Source: Microbacterium memoriense
Lineage (GTDB): Bacteria; Actinomycetota; Actinomycetes; Actinomycetales; Microbacteriaceae
Length of the DNA: 64,000 bases
NCBI RefSeq assembly: GCF_025398275.1
Contig: NZ_JAODOR010000003.1
Coordinates: 1 to 64,000 of the forward strand
Direction: 5' to 3'
Of this stretch, positions 35,867 through 44,689 are shown in pieces. A program made the translations under genes and the position numbers. A model generated the notes under the pieces. The model ran no database searches, was not told the DNA's origin, and saw only the letters and a list, made by a program, of their open reading frames with translations. How positions within the stretch are numbered: the first letter of the stretch is position 1; every line of letters begins with the position of its first letter.

Positions 35867-36550
35867 GTGTTCTACTGGATCATGAAGTACGTCGTGATCG
35901 GGCCGATCGTCAAGGCGATCTTCCGGCCCTGGATCGTCGGACGCACGAACATCCCGGCATCCGGAGCGGCGATCCTCGCCAGCAACCACCTGTCGGTGAG
36001 TGACTCGGTCTTCCTCCCCCTCATGATCGATCGCCGTATGTCCTTCCTCGCGAAGAGCGACTATTTCACCGGCAAGGGCATCAAGGGTTGGGCCACACGC
36101 GTCTTCATGAAGGCGAGCGGCCAGATCGCGATCGACCGGACGGGCGGCAAAGCCTCGGAGGATTCGCTCAACACCGGACTCCAAGTCCTCGGCCGCGGTG
36201 ATCTTCTGGGTGTCTATCCCGAGGGCACGCGCAGCCCGGATGGCCAGCTGTACCGTGGTCGCACGGGCCTGGCACGGATGGCGCTCGAGGCTCGTGTCCC
36301 GGTCGTCCCGGTCGTGATGGTCGACACGGGGGCGATCATGCCGATCGGCCGGTCGATTCCGCGCATCGGCCGGGTCGGCATGGTGATCGGGGCGCCCCTC
36401 GACTTCTCCCGCTTCCACGGTATGGAAAGCGATCGCTACATCCTGCGTTCCGTCACCGACGAGATCATGGTCGCGCTCCAGCGCCTCGGCGAGCAGAGAT
36501 ACGACGATGTGTACGCGTCGACGGTGAAGGACCGTCGCCCGCCCGAGTGA
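35867..36550 (+). CDS. plsC: 1-acyl-sn-glycerol-3-phosphate acyltransferase
   Basis: A 227-residue PlsC-type membrane enzyme. Visible motifs are SNHLSVSDSVFLP (the HX4D catalytic pair), the glycerophosphate-binding LGVYPEGTRSPDG (EGTR) and VPVVPVVMVDTG. The N-terminal hydrophobic stretch anchors it. It adds the second acyl chain to make phosphatidic acid. The link with the acyl-CoA synthetase across the divergent region is suggestive for lipid metabolism. GTG start two bases after glk. Confidence 0.88.
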   Translation: MFYWIMKYVVIGPIVKAIFRPWIVGRTNIPASGAAILASNHLSVSDSVFLPLMIDRRMSFLAKSDYFTGKGIKGWATRVFMKASGQIAIDRTGGKASEDSLNTGLQVLGRGDLLGVYPEGTRSPDGQLYRGRTGLARMALEARVPVVPVVMVDTGAIMPIGRSIPRIGRVGMVIGAPLDFSRFHGMESDRYILRSVTDEIMVALQRLGEQRYDDVYASTVKDRRPPE

Positions 36551-36596
36551 GGCGCGCAGGGGTGTCATCCGGCATCCACCGGCAGGATGCCGCCAC

Positions 36597-36602
36597 TAGA
36601 CT
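36597..36602 (+). promoter_or_regulatory. -10 box TAGACT, leaderless start for the DAHP synthase gene
   Basis: TAGACT ends 6 nt before ATG 36609; no ribosome binding site is present. Confidence 0.55.
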
Positions 36603-36608
36603 GGCCGG

Positions 36609-37946
36609 ATGCCCACCCTGCACGACGACCTCGATCACTGGCGCTCGCTCCCGATCAAGCAGCAGCCGAATTGGACCGACCTCGACGCCGTGACGGCGGT
36701 GTCCGACGAGATCGCGACGCTGCCCCCGCTGGTCTTCGCCGGTGAGGTCGACAATCTGCGTGAGCGCCTCGCGCGCGCCGCATCCGGTCGGGCCTTCTTG
36801 CTGCAGGGCGGCGACTGCGCCGAGACGTTCGCCGGCGCGACCGCCGAGCAGATCCGCAACCGCGTCAAGACCGTGCTGCAGATGGCCGTCGTCCTCACCT
36901 ACGGTGCGTCGATGCCGGTCGTGAAGATGGGCCGCATGGCCGGGCAGTTCGCCAAGCCGCGCTCGAGCGACACGGAGACCCGCGGCGACGTCACGCTTCC
37001 GGCGTACCGGGGCGACATCGTCAACGGGTACGACTTCACCGAGGCCTCGCGTCAGCCGGACCCGCAGCGACTGCTGAAGGGCTACCACACGGCGGCGTCG
37101 ACCATCAACCTGATCCGCGCGTTCACGCAGGGTGGATTCGCGGACCTCCGTGAAGTCCACTCCTGGAACAAGGGCTTCGCGCAGAACCCCGCCAACCAGG
37201 CGTACGAGCGACTCGCGGCCGAGATCGACCGCGCCATCAAGTTCATGGAGGCCGCCGGAGCGAACTTCGACGAGCTTCGCGGGGTCGAGTTCTACACGGG
37301 CCACGAGGGTCTGCTGATGGACTACGAACGGCCGATGACCCGCATCGATTCGCGCACCGGCACGCCGTACAACACGTCCGGACACTTCCTGTGGATCGGG
37401 GAGCGCACACGCGACCTCGATGGTGCCCACATCGACTACTTCTCGAAGATCCGCAACCCCATCGGGGTCAAGCTCGGACCTTCGACGACTCCCGAAACCG
37501 CTCTGGAACTGATCGACAAGCTCGATCCCGAGCGCGAACCCGGCCGACTCACGTTCATCACCCGCATGGGCGCCGGCAAGATCCGTGACGCCCTGCCGCC
37601 GCTGCTCGAGGCCGTGCGCGACTCCGGCGCGACGCCGCTGTGGGTCACCGATCCCATGCACGGCAACGGGATCACGACGCCCACCGGCTACAAGACCCGT
37701 CGCTTCGACGACGTGGTGGACGAGGTCCGCGGCTTCTTCGAGGCGCACCGCGCCGTCGGGACGTTCGCGGGCGGCATCCACGTCGAGCTCACGGGCGATG
37801 ACGTGACGGAGTGCCTGGGTGGGTCGGAGCAGATCGACGAGGCGACCCTCGCGACGCGCTACGAGAGCCTGTGCGACCCGCGCCTGAACCACAAGCAGTC
37901 GCTCGAGCTGGCTTTCCTCGTTGCCGAGGAGCTCGAGAAGCGCTGA
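36609..37946 (+). CDS. aroG: Class II 3-deoxy-7-phosphoheptulonate synthase
   Basis: A 445-residue type II DAHP synthase, the plant/actinobacterial form. It has FLLQGGDCAETFAGATAEQI (metal Cys), KMGRMAGQFAKPRS, the GDIVNGYDF substrate loop and GGIHVELTGDDVTECLGG near the end. It condenses phosphoenolpyruvate and erythrose-4-phosphate in the first step of aromatic amino acid synthesis. The neighbour on the other strand is a Ser/Thr kinase, the same neighbourhood as aroG and pknL in mycobacteria. Confidence 0.94.
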   Translation: MPTLHDDLDHWRSLPIKQQPNWTDLDAVTAVSDEIATLPPLVFAGEVDNLRERLARAASGRAFLLQGGDCAETFAGATAEQIRNRVKTVLQMAVVLTYGASMPVVKMGRMAGQFAKPRSSDTETRGDVTLPAYRGDIVNGYDFTEASRQPDPQRLLKGYHTAASTINLIRAFTQGGFADLREVHSWNKGFAQNPANQAYERLAAEIDRAIKFMEAAGANFDELRGVEFYTGHEGLLMDYERPMTRIDSRTGTPYNTSGHFLWIGERTRDLDGAHIDYFSKIRNPIGVKLGPSTTPETALELIDKLDPEREPGRLTFITRMGAGKIRDALPPLLEAVRDSGATPLWVTDPMHGNGITTPTGYKTRRFDDVVDEVRGFFEAHRAVGTFAGGIHVELTGDDVTECLGGSEQIDEATLATRYESLCDPRLNHKQSLELAFLVAEELEKR

Positions 37947-37995
37947 ACCGCTGCGGGCGCCGGCTTCCGCCGGAAGAGGTGCGGGCCGCGGCGGG

Positions 37996-39927
37996 TCAGC
38001 CAGTGACGGTCAGCTGCAGGGTGATCGTGGTGCCGCGCGCACGCATGTCGCCGGCCTCGGGGTCCTGACTGGTGACCTTGGTGAAGCCATCCGGCCAGGC
38101 ATCCCACAGGCCGGAGTAGGAGTGGCGGAAGCCCGCGTCATCGAGCGCCGACTTGGCTGCATCACGGCTCATCCCCACGACGCTCGGCACCTCGAAGAGC
38201 TGCGGACCCTTCGAGACGATGAGGGTCACCGTGTCGCCGGGGCGGAAATTGCCCTCGTTCTCGCCGATCCCGATCACGATGCCCTTGTCGACGTCGGAGC
38301 TGAACTCCTCGACGACACTCGACTCGAGCTCGACGCCCTTCAGGGTCGACGTGGCGGTGTCGACCGTCTCTCCGACGACGTCGGGGATCGGGCCGAGCGA
38401 CACGTCGAAAGCGACCGTCGATCCCTCGAGTGCCGTGCAGCCGGTCGTGCAGTCCACCGCCTCGCCGCCGCCGGGCGGAGTGATCCGCGCGCCGATGACG
38501 GTGCCGTCCGCGGCATCCGTGAAGTACGTCGTCGGGTCGCCGGAGGGTGTGATGAAGAACTCCGCGAGCGTCGCGGTGGCCGCATCCACGCTCACCCCCG
38601 ACATTTCCGGAAGATCGTGGGATGCCGGTCCCAGCGAGATCACGACGGTGATCTCACTGTCCTTGTCGACGCGAGCGCCCGCGGGGGGATCCGTACCGAT
38701 TGCCTGCCCCGTGGGTACATCGCGGCTGTGATCCTGGCCTGCGACAGCGACGAGTGACTGCTCCGCCAGCAGAGCCGTCGCCTCTTCGATCGATTTGCCC
38801 GAGACATCGGTGACGGCGACGAGCGAGCCCGGCCCCGAGCCGAACCACCAGCCGGCGCCGGCGGCGAGCCCGGCGAGGAGCAGCACGAGAGTGATCAACC
38901 AGCCGCCCTTGACGGAGTTCCGGCGCGTCCGCGTGCGGAGGCGCGTGGCGTTGTCGGAGGCATCCGTCACGGTGGGCGCGGTGAAGGTGCCCGGCATGAC
39001 CTTCGTCATCTCACCGGAGTCGTACGTGTCTTCGTCACGGGTCACGCCCGGCGCAACGGTACGCACGACGTGCGGGAAGACACCGAGATCCTTTTCGATC
39101 TCGCGGAGACGCTCGAGCATGACGCGGGCGTCGGTCGGCCGGTCGTCGGGTTCGCGTTCGGTCGCCCACATGACGAGCTCGTCGAACTGCTCGGGCACGC
39201 CCGGGTTCTTCGCGCTGGGGCGAGGAACCGAATCGGTCGCGTGCTGGTACGCGATCTGCATCGGTTGCTCACCCTTGTAGGGCTGCTCGCCGACGAGCAT
39301 TTCGTAGAGCATGATGCCGAGTGCGTAGATGTCGCTTCGCGCGTCGGCCGTGCCGCGGGTGACGAGCTCGGGCGCGAGGTAGGCGATCGTTCCGAGCAGC
39401 ATCTGCCCGGTCGCCGTGTTCGCCGTCGTCGCGCGGGCGAGCCCGAAGTCGCCGATCTTGATGCGACCGTCTTCGGCGAGCAGGACGTTTTCGGGCTTGA
39501 CGTCGCGGTGCACGATCCCGGCGCGGTGGGCGGCTGCGAGGCCGGAGAGCACAGCATCCATGATCGTGATGGTCTGGGGGATCGTGAGTCGGCGCTGCTC
39601 GCGCAGCAGCTCGCGCATCGTGATGCCCGGGAGGTACTCCATGACGAGATAGGCGAGTTCGCCGTCCTGGCCCTGGTCGAAGACGTTGACGACGTGCGGA
39701 TCGGCCAGTCGGGCGGCGGCGCGCGCCTCTTGGATGAACCGACCCTGGAACACGGTGTCGTCGGACAGATGTCCGTGCATGACTTTGAGGGCGACTCGGC
39801 GTTCGAGGCGCAAATCGGTCGCGACGTAGACCGTCGCCATGCCACCGCGGGCAATGCGAGCGCGGACGCGGTATCGACCGTCGACCAGACGGCCGATCAG
39901 CGGGTCCGTCTGCTGGCTCGTGCTCAC
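37996..39927 (-). CDS. Ser/Thr protein kinase with four PASTA domains (PknL/PknB type)
   Basis: A 643-residue membrane kinase. The kinase domain covers 15-280: glycine loop IARGGMATVYVA, Lys48, HRDVKPENVLL (H140-D142), DFG at 160 and an activation loop rich in Thr (ATTANTATGQ). A single membrane helix lies at about 343-362. The outside part (366-643) divides into four PASTA-like repeats, the type that senses muropeptides or lipid II. Its gene neighbours (DAHP synthase, Rv2175c-like protein, polyprenyl synthase) match mycobacterial pknL, though PknL has fewer or no PASTA in some species. TAGAAT 7 nt before GTG suggests a leaderless transcript. Confidence 0.92.
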   Translation of the reverse strand: MSTSQQTDPLIGRLVDGRYRVRARIARGGMATVYVATDLRLERRVALKVMHGHLSDDTVFQGRFIQEARAAARLADPHVVNVFDQGQDGELAYLVMEYLPGITMRELLREQRRLTIPQTITIMDAVLSGLAAAHRAGIVHRDVKPENVLLAEDGRIKIGDFGLARATTANTATGQMLLGTIAYLAPELVTRGTADARSDIYALGIMLYEMLVGEQPYKGEQPMQIAYQHATDSVPRPSAKNPGVPEQFDELVMWATEREPDDRPTDARVMLERLREIEKDLGVFPHVVRTVAPGVTRDEDTYDSGEMTKVMPGTFTAPTVTDASDNATRLRTRTRRNSVKGGWLITLVLLLAGLAAGAGWWFGSGPGSLVAVTDVSGKSIEEATALLAEQSLVAVAGQDHSRDVPTGQAIGTDPPAGARVDKDSEITVVISLGPASHDLPEMSGVSVDAATATLAEFFITPSGDPTTYFTDAADGTVIGARITPPGGGEAVDCTTGCTALEGSTVAFDVSLGPIPDVVGETVDTATSTLKGVELESSVVEEFSSDVDKGIVIGIGENEGNFRPGDTVTLIVSKGPQLFEVPSVVGMSRDAAKSALDDAGFRHSYSGLWDAWPDGFTKVTSQDPEAGDMRARGTTITLQLTVTG

Positions 39928-39934
39928 TTACGAG

Positions 39935-39940
39935 ATTCTA
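39935..39940 (-). promoter_or_regulatory. -10 box TAGAAT, leaderless start for the PASTA kinase
   Basis: TAGAAT ends 7 nt before GTG 39927 on the minus strand. It lies in the 59-bp gap to the LysM gene. Confidence 0.5.
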
Positions 39941-39986
39941 CGGATCAGACCCTGTGAGGCCGGGAACGCCTCACCCTGGATCGTCT

Positions 39987-40988
39987 CTACCCGTACGCGG
40001 CGACCCATGCCGTCGCCTGGGTCTCCCACGGTGCATACCGTTCCGGGTATGCCGAGCGCTGGACGGTCTGGGCGACCGCGCCGAACTCCATCTCCTGCCA
40101 ACCGGGCACGTCGAGGAGTCCCTGCGTGAGCGATCCGTTGGGGTCGTGCGGGCCACCGAAGAACGCCGCGGCGGCGCGGCGCGCATCACGCACCTCGCCC
40201 TCCGCGCCCCAGCCTTGGCTCGGCCGCTGCTGGAAGAGCCCCAACGAGTCCCGGTCGCCCCAGTCGAGATTGCGGATCCAGGACTCGACCATTGCGGTCG
40301 CGAGAGCGATCGCGATGCCACGGTCGGAGACGCCGAGACCTCGACCCACCTCGATGATGATCTGCGCGTTCGCGATCTGCTCGGCATCGAGCGTCACGAT
40401 CGGCGCGACCGGAGCGGCCTCGACGACGGCTGTCGGGATCATCGTGGGGGATGCCGGCGCGGCAGCGCCGGGGATGGCGAGCTCCTGTCCGGGATAGATG
40501 ATCGATCCGCGGGTGAGGCCGTTGGTCGCCAGAAGATCTGTGAGACCGACGCCTTGCGCCTGCGCGATGGCCCACAAGGTCTCGCCGCCGACGACCGTGT
40601 GAACGGCCGCCACGGTCGGCGCCGCAGCGGGGGCGGCTGCAACGGGTGCCGCGACGGCGCCCGTGAGCGTCAGGACCTGCCCGGGCCGGATGATGGAACT
40701 CCATCCGAGACCGTTCCACGCGAGGACATCGGCGGTGGTGAGCCCGTAGCGTGCGGCGATCGCGCTGACGGTGTCGCCCGGCGCGACGGTGTGCGAAGGG
40801 GTGAGGACGGATGCGGGCACCACGAGCGGTGCGGCTGCCCGGAGAGGGAGCGGAGCCAGCGGCCGGCTGTGTGTGCGTTCGCCGTCGACCGCGCCTGCGG
40901 GAGTCGCCGTCAGTGACAGCGCGATCGTCCCGAGGACGGCCGTGGGCACCGTGAATGATCGAGACGCCAGGGTGTGAAGTCGTCGCAA
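39987..40988 (-). CDS. Secreted protein with two LysM domains and a lysozyme-like domain
   Basis: A 333-residue exported protein. A signal peptide (TVPTAVLGTIALSLTATPAG) precedes two LysM repeats (HTVAPGDTVSAIAARYGL and HTVVGGETLWAIAQAQGV), which bind peptidoglycan glycans, and a C-terminal transglycosylase-like fold (IAIALATAMVESWIRNL, with a Glu, then GLFQQRPSQGWG). Cell wall remodelling outside the cell is expected. The start is best placed at TTG 40988, which follows AGAAGGGAAG; the longer frame adds residues that hide the signal peptide. It lies directly upstream of the kinase gene on the same strand. Confidence 0.8.
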   Translation of the reverse strand: MRRLHTLASRSFTVPTAVLGTIALSLTATPAGAVDGERTHSRPLAPLPLRAAAPLVVPASVLTPSHTVAPGDTVSAIAARYGLTTADVLAWNGLGWSSIIRPGQVLTLTGAVAAPVAAAPAAAPTVAAVHTVVGGETLWAIAQAQGVGLTDLLATNGLTRGSIIYPGQELAIPGAAAPASPTMIPTAVVEAAPVAPIVTLDAEQIANAQIIIEVGRGLGVSDRGIAIALATAMVESWIRNLDWGDRDSLGLFQQRPSQGWGAEGEVRDARRAAAAFFGGPHDPNGSLTQGLLDVPGWQEMEFGAVAQTVQRSAYPERYAPWETQATAWVAAYG

Positions 40989-41137
40989 GATCTTCCCTTC
41001 TTTTGACCTGGCCACCGTGTCACGGATGTCAACTCCTGTCAACGGGTGATAAAGAAGGGGCTGGTGTGACTGGAGTGATTTCCGGTGCGAGCGCGACGCG
41101 GCATCCCGAAGGGTCGCGGCGGTGGAATAGTGGAGGG

Positions 41138-41488
41138 GTGACTGGCCAGACCCCTGAAATGACACCGACCGAGTGGCTGACGATGCCCGACCTCGTGGAG
41201 CGCCTCGATGAGTCGCTGGGGCGCGTCCGGCGTCTGCTCGACGACAAGTTCCTGATCGGTTCGCGGCGGACCGGTGTCTTCGCGGTTCCCGAGGTCTTCG
41301 TGATCGACGATCACCCGCTGCCGTCGCTCCGTGGCACCGTGATCGTCCTGCAGGATGCGGGATTCACCGACGACGAAGCGATCGACTGGCTGCTCAGCCA
41401 CGAAGAGGCCATCGGTCGAGCGCCGATCGCGGCCCTGCGCGAGGGGCGCAAAGCCGAGGTGCGGCGCGTCGCCCAGACACTCGCCTGA
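41138..41488 (+). CDS. Rv2175c-like DNA-binding protein
   Basis: A 116-residue protein of the Rv2175c family. Residues 14-60 form a winged helix-turn-helix (LTMPDLVERLDESLGRVRRL, then GVFAVPEVFVID) and the C-terminal helical part includes EAIDWLLSHEEAIGR. In M. tuberculosis, Rv2175c is phosphorylated by PknL at an N-terminal threonine and this blocks DNA binding; here Thr5 and Thr9 are both followed by proline, in a flexible N-terminus. The kinase gene lies 1.2 kb away. GTG 41138 has an overlapping GGAGG too close for use; ATG 41159 is an alternative. Confidence 0.8.
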   Translation: MTGQTPEMTPTEWLTMPDLVERLDESLGRVRRLLDDKFLIGSRRTGVFAVPEVFVIDDHPLPSLRGTVIVLQDAGFTDDEAIDWLLSHEEAIGRAPIAALREGRKAEVRRVAQTLA

Positions 41489-41490
41489 CG

Positions 41491-42582
41491 TCAGGCGATG
41501 CGGACCGTCGCCTCGTGCGCGAGGTCACGGAGGACGCCGACGGCCGATGTGCCGAGCGGAGCTCCACGCAGCGCGCGGTCGCCGTCGTCGGCGTAGCGCG
41601 TGATGTGTTCCTCGACGCGTGCGAGCGCTCCGGAATCGATGATCGTCTGCTGGAGCGCCGAAATCTGGGATTCGTCCAGCGTCGGGTCGCCGATCAGCTC
41701 GTCCACGACGCGACGCGCTCCGGGCGCGAGTGCCTCGCGGGCGTAGGCGATCAGGAGCGTCCGTTTCCCTTCGCGCAGGTCATCGCCGGAGGGCTTGCCG
41801 GTCACGGCGCTGTCACCGAACACCCCCAGCACGTCATCGCGCAGCTGGAACGCGAGGCCGAGCGGATGACCGAAACCGCTGAGCGCATCGGATTGCGCCG
41901 CGCTGGCGCCGGCGAGGGCACCGCCGAGCAGAAGCGGATGCTGGATCGAATAGCGCGCGGACTTCAGTGAGGCCACACGCAGTGCTCGCTCGGCCTGAGC
42001 GCTGTCCGGAGCCGTCAGGTAGGCGGCTTCTTCGGCGAGGTCGAGGAACTGACCCACGGTGACTTCGCGACGCATCATGGCGTAGATCTCCCGCGCGTCC
42101 GCCGCGTAAGCGCTCGATCGGATTCCCTCCTCCAGGAGATCGTCGCTCCAGGCGACGAGCAGATCGCCCAGCAAGATCGCTGCCGAGCGGCCGAAGCCAC
42201 CGGCATCCCCGGCCCAGCCCGCGTCCCAGTGGCCGGCCTCGAAGGCGCGATGTGCGGCGGGGTGTCCGCGTCGCGTGTCCGAGTTGTCGATGATGTCGTC
42301 GTGCACGAGCGCCGCCGCGTGGAAGATCTCCAGAGCGGCAGCCGCGGCGATGGCGTCGTCCGCGATGGGGAGCGGGCGCCCGCCGCGGTACTCGGCCACG
42401 GCACGCCACCCCGTGAGGCAGAATCGCGCACGGAAACGCTTTCCGCCGGTGACGGCCGCGGTGCCGGACTGCACGAAACCGGCCGCTTCTTCGCCCCACG
42501 CGTCCGCGGACGCCCGCTGCTGGGCGGTGAATCTTTCCAGTCGCTGGGAAACAGCCTCGATCGGGTCCGCAGGAGCGCTCAC
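41491..42582 (-). CDS. Polyprenyl diphosphate synthase
   Basis: A 363-residue trans-isoprenyl diphosphate synthase. The first aspartate-rich motif is VHDDIIDNSDTRRG and the second is QLRDDVLGVFGD; GGKRFRARFCL is the usual IPP-binding segment. Chain length cannot be fixed from motifs; geranylgeranyl or longer products feed carotenoids, menaquinone or carrier lipid. The position matches grcC2/idsA2 near pknL in mycobacteria. TAGGCT 6 nt before GTG suggests a leaderless transcript. Its stop and that of the Rv2175c-like gene are two bases apart. Confidence 0.9.
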   Translation of the reverse strand: MSAPADPIEAVSQRLERFTAQQRASADAWGEEAAGFVQSGTAAVTGGKRFRARFCLTGWRAVAEYRGGRPLPIADDAIAAAAALEIFHAAALVHDDIIDNSDTRRGHPAAHRAFEAGHWDAGWAGDAGGFGRSAAILLGDLLVAWSDDLLEEGIRSSAYAADAREIYAMMRREVTVGQFLDLAEEAAYLTAPDSAQAERALRVASLKSARYSIQHPLLLGGALAGASAAQSDALSGFGHPLGLAFQLRDDVLGVFGDSAVTGKPSGDDLREGKRTLLIAYAREALAPGARRVVDELIGDPTLDESQISALQQTIIDSGALARVEEHITRYADDGDRALRGAPLGTSAVGVLRDLAHEATVRIA

Positions 42583-42588
42583 GGGCCT

Positions 42589-42594
42589 AGCCTA
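42589..42594 (-). promoter_or_regulatory. -10 box TAGGCT, leaderless start for the polyprenyl synthase
   Basis: TAGGCT ends 6 nt before GTG 42582 on the minus strand. Confidence 0.55.
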
Positions 42595-42644
42595 GTTCTC
42601 GAGTGCATGCGTAGAATCAGTGCACGGGAGCCCGAGGGGGATGC

Positions 42645-43022
42645 ATGCCACTGTCAGAGCAGGAACAGCGTCTGCTCGATGAGATGGAACGTCATCTCAT
42701 GAGCAAGGACGCCGACGTGGTCACTGCGCCCCGAGAAGGTCAGACGTTGAGCTATCGCAACATCGTCTACGGCTCGATCCTGGTGCTCCTCGGCCTCGGT
42801 GGTCTCATCGCCGGCGTCTCCACCGACCTCGTCGTCGTCGGGGTTCTCGCGTTCGTCGTGATGGTTGTCGGGGTCGTCCTCGCAGTGACCCCCAATCGCA
42901 ACGGCGGCACAGCGACTCGTGCCACCACGGGCGAGCGGAAGTCCACTCCCGCAGCCCCCGCATCCTCGTCCTTCATGGACCGCATCAACGACCGCTGGGA
43001 CCGTCGCAACGGCACCGAGTAG
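42645..43022 (+). CDS. DUF3040 membrane protein
   Basis: A 125-residue DUF3040 protein: the conserved N-terminus LSEQEQRLLDEMERHL, then two membrane helices (GSILVLLGLGGLIAGV and VVVGVLAFVVMVVGVVLAV) and a basic, Ser/Ala-rich tail. Function unknown; the family sits just before mraZ across actinobacteria (Rv2169c in M. tuberculosis). A strong terminator follows and separates it from the division cluster. Confidence 0.88.
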   Translation: MPLSEQEQRLLDEMERHLMSKDADVVTAPREGQTLSYRNIVYGSILVLLGLGGLIAGVSTDLVVVGVLAFVVMVVGVVLAVTPNRNGGTATRATTGERKSTPAAPASSSFMDRINDRWDRRNGTE

Positions 43023-43053
43023 TCCGCGCGCCCCGAGCGGGCCGCGCACGCAG

Positions 43054-43085
43054 AAAGCACCGACCTCCGGGTCGGTGCTTTTTTT
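43054..43085 (+). terminator. Intrinsic terminator after the DUF3040 gene
   Basis: AAAGCACCGACC pairs with GGTCGGTGCTTT (12 bp, 4-nt loop) and is followed by a run of seven T. This is the clearest rho-independent terminator in the window. Confidence 0.95.
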
Positions 43086-43133
43086 GTGTGCGTGGGCGTA
43101 TCGAGCCGGAAAGGCGGACAAAAGGATAGTGAT

Positions 43134-43160
43134 GTGGAGGGAAGTGGAGTAAAGTGGTGC
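43134..43160 (+). promoter_or_regulatory. MraZ-type direct repeats before mraZ
   Basis: GTGGAG at 43134, GTGGAG at 43144 and GTGGTG at 43154 are spaced exactly 10 bp. Direct repeats one helical turn apart match what MraZ binds in other bacteria upstream of its own gene. TAAAGT at 43150 is a possible -10 box inside the array. Confidence 0.7.
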
Positions 43161-43199
43161 CCATAGACGACGGCCGGGTCGACGAAGGGGGAGGGTGCG

Positions 43200-43631
43200 A
43201 TGCTGCTGGGCACCTACACCCCCAAGCTCGACGACAAGGGCCGCGTCATTCTTCCCGCCAAATTCCGCACGGATCTCGGTGACGGTGTCGTTGTCACGCG
43301 CGGCCAGGAGCGGTGCCTCTACGTGTTCAGCACGAAGGAGTTCGAGCGCGTCTACGAGAAGATCCGCGAAGCGCCGCTCACCAACAAGCAGGCGCGCGAC
43401 TTCCAGCGCATGTTCCTCGCCGGCGCGAGCGACGAGAAGCCCGACAGCCAGAGCCGCATCACCCTGCCGCCGCACCTGCGGACCTACGCCAGCCTCGGGC
43501 GCGACCTCATCGTGACCGGTGTCGGTGCGCACGCCGAGATCTGGGACGCGCAGGCCTGGAGCGACTACGCCGCCGACAACGAAGACAGCTATTCGGACAT
43601 GGAGCAGGAGGTGATCCCGGGCTTGTTCTGA
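43200..43631 (+). CDS. mraZ: Transcriptional regulator MraZ
   Basis: A 143-residue protein with two MraZ/AbrB-like repeats: [20 protein letters not shown] at the start and [19 protein letters not shown] in the middle (DxxGR and DxxxR motifs). MraZ forms rings that bind direct repeats before the operon and adjusts transcription of division genes; the 10-bp spaced repeats upstream suit self-control. ATG 43200 follows GGGGGAGGG. First gene of the division cluster. Confidence 0.95.
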   Translation: MLLGTYTPKLDDKGRVILPAKFRTDLGDGVVVTRGQERCLYVFSTKEFERVYEKIREAPLTNKQARDFQRMFLAGASDEKPDSQSRITLPPHLRTYASLGRDLIVTGVGAHAEIWDAQAWSDYAADNEDSYSDMEQEVIPGLF

Positions 43632-43729
43632 TTCGTGGCCGTGACTCCCAGCCGCACGCCCTGACACACTTCCCCGGTGCCAGGTCGCGGCGGATGGGGA
43701 TCACGACTCCGAATCACGGCCCTCACATC

Positions 43730-44689
43730 ATGGACCTCCACGACATCCACACTCCCGTTCTCCTCGACCGCTGCGTCGAGTTGCTCGGCCCGGCTCTGCA
43801 ACGCGACGGCGCCGTCCTGGTCGATGCCACCGAGGGCATGGGTGGGCACTCCGAGGCGCTTCTGGAACGCTTTCCGAACACTCGCCTGATCGGGCTCGAC
43901 CGTGACACCGACGCCCTGCGCATTGCGGGGGAGCGGCTCGCTCGTTTCGGAGATCGCGTCACGTTGGTCCACACGGTCTACGACGGCATCGCCGAGGCGG
44001 TCGCTTCGGCCGGCGCGCCGCAGGTCGACGGCATCCTGTTCGATCTCGGGGTCTCGTCGCTGCAGCTCGATGAAGCCGGTCGTGGCTTCGCCTACTCGCA
44101 GGATGCGCCGCTGGACATGCGCATGGACCAGACCGCGGGCACGACGGCGGCCGACATCGTCGCCACGTACGGCGAGGGTGACCTGCGTCGCATCTTCGAA
44201 CGTTACGGAGAAGAGAAACTCGCCGGCCGCTACGCGCGAGCGATCATCGCGGCACGAGCCACGGCGCCCATCGAGCGCTCCGGCCAGCTCGTGGAGATCC
44301 TCATCGCCGCGACCCCCGTCGCCGTGCAGCGTGAAGGACGTGGACACCCGGCCAAGCGTGTCTTCCAGGCCCTCCGCATCGAGGTCAACGCCGAACTCGC
44401 CGTTCTCGAGAACGCGATGCCCGCGGCGCTCGGCGTGCTGAACGTCGGTGCCCGCATCGTCGTCATGTCCTACCAGTCCCTCGAAGACCGGCTCGTGAAG
44501 CGCGTCTTCGCGGATGCCGCCGCCTCGACCGCGCCGCCGCGGCTGCCGGTCGAGTTGCCGGAGCACGCCCCCCGCTTCCGTCTCATCACCAAGGGCGCCG
44601 AACTGGCATCCGATGAGGAGCGCGCGCGCAACCCGCGCGCCACCCCGGTGCGTTTGCGCGCCGCCGAACGAGTGAGGGAGGCCTCGTGA
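43730..44689 (+). CDS. rsmH: 16S rRNA (cytosine1402-N4)-methyltransferase
   Basis: A 319-residue SAM-dependent methyltransferase: [13 protein letters not shown], the SAM site [40 protein letters not shown] and [18 protein letters not shown]. It modifies the ribosomal decoding site. ATG 43730 matches typical N-termini; ATG 43694 in frame is the alternative and neither has a clear ribosome binding site. It is cotranscribed with mraZ and overlaps the next gene by four bases. Confidence 0.93.
   Translation: MDLHDIHTPVLLDRCVELLGPALQRDGAVLVDATEGMGGHSEALLERFPNTRLIGLDRDTDALRIAGERLARFGDRVTLVHTVYDGIAEAVASAGAPQVDGILFDLGVSSLQLDEAGRGFAYSQDAPLDMRMDQTAGTTAADIVATYGEGDLRRIFERYGEEKLAGRYARAIIAARATAPIERSGQLVEILIAATPVAVQREGRGHPAKRVFQALRIEVNAELAVLENAMPAALGVLNVGARIVVMSYQSLEDRLVKRVFADAAASTAPPRLPVELPEHAPRFRLITKGAELASDEERARNPRATPVRLRAAERVREAS

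Noticed and set aside
40989..41137. Cyclic di-AMP riboswitch upstream of the LysM gene
   Set aside because: Such genes often have one, but none of the conserved ydaO core segments could be seen.
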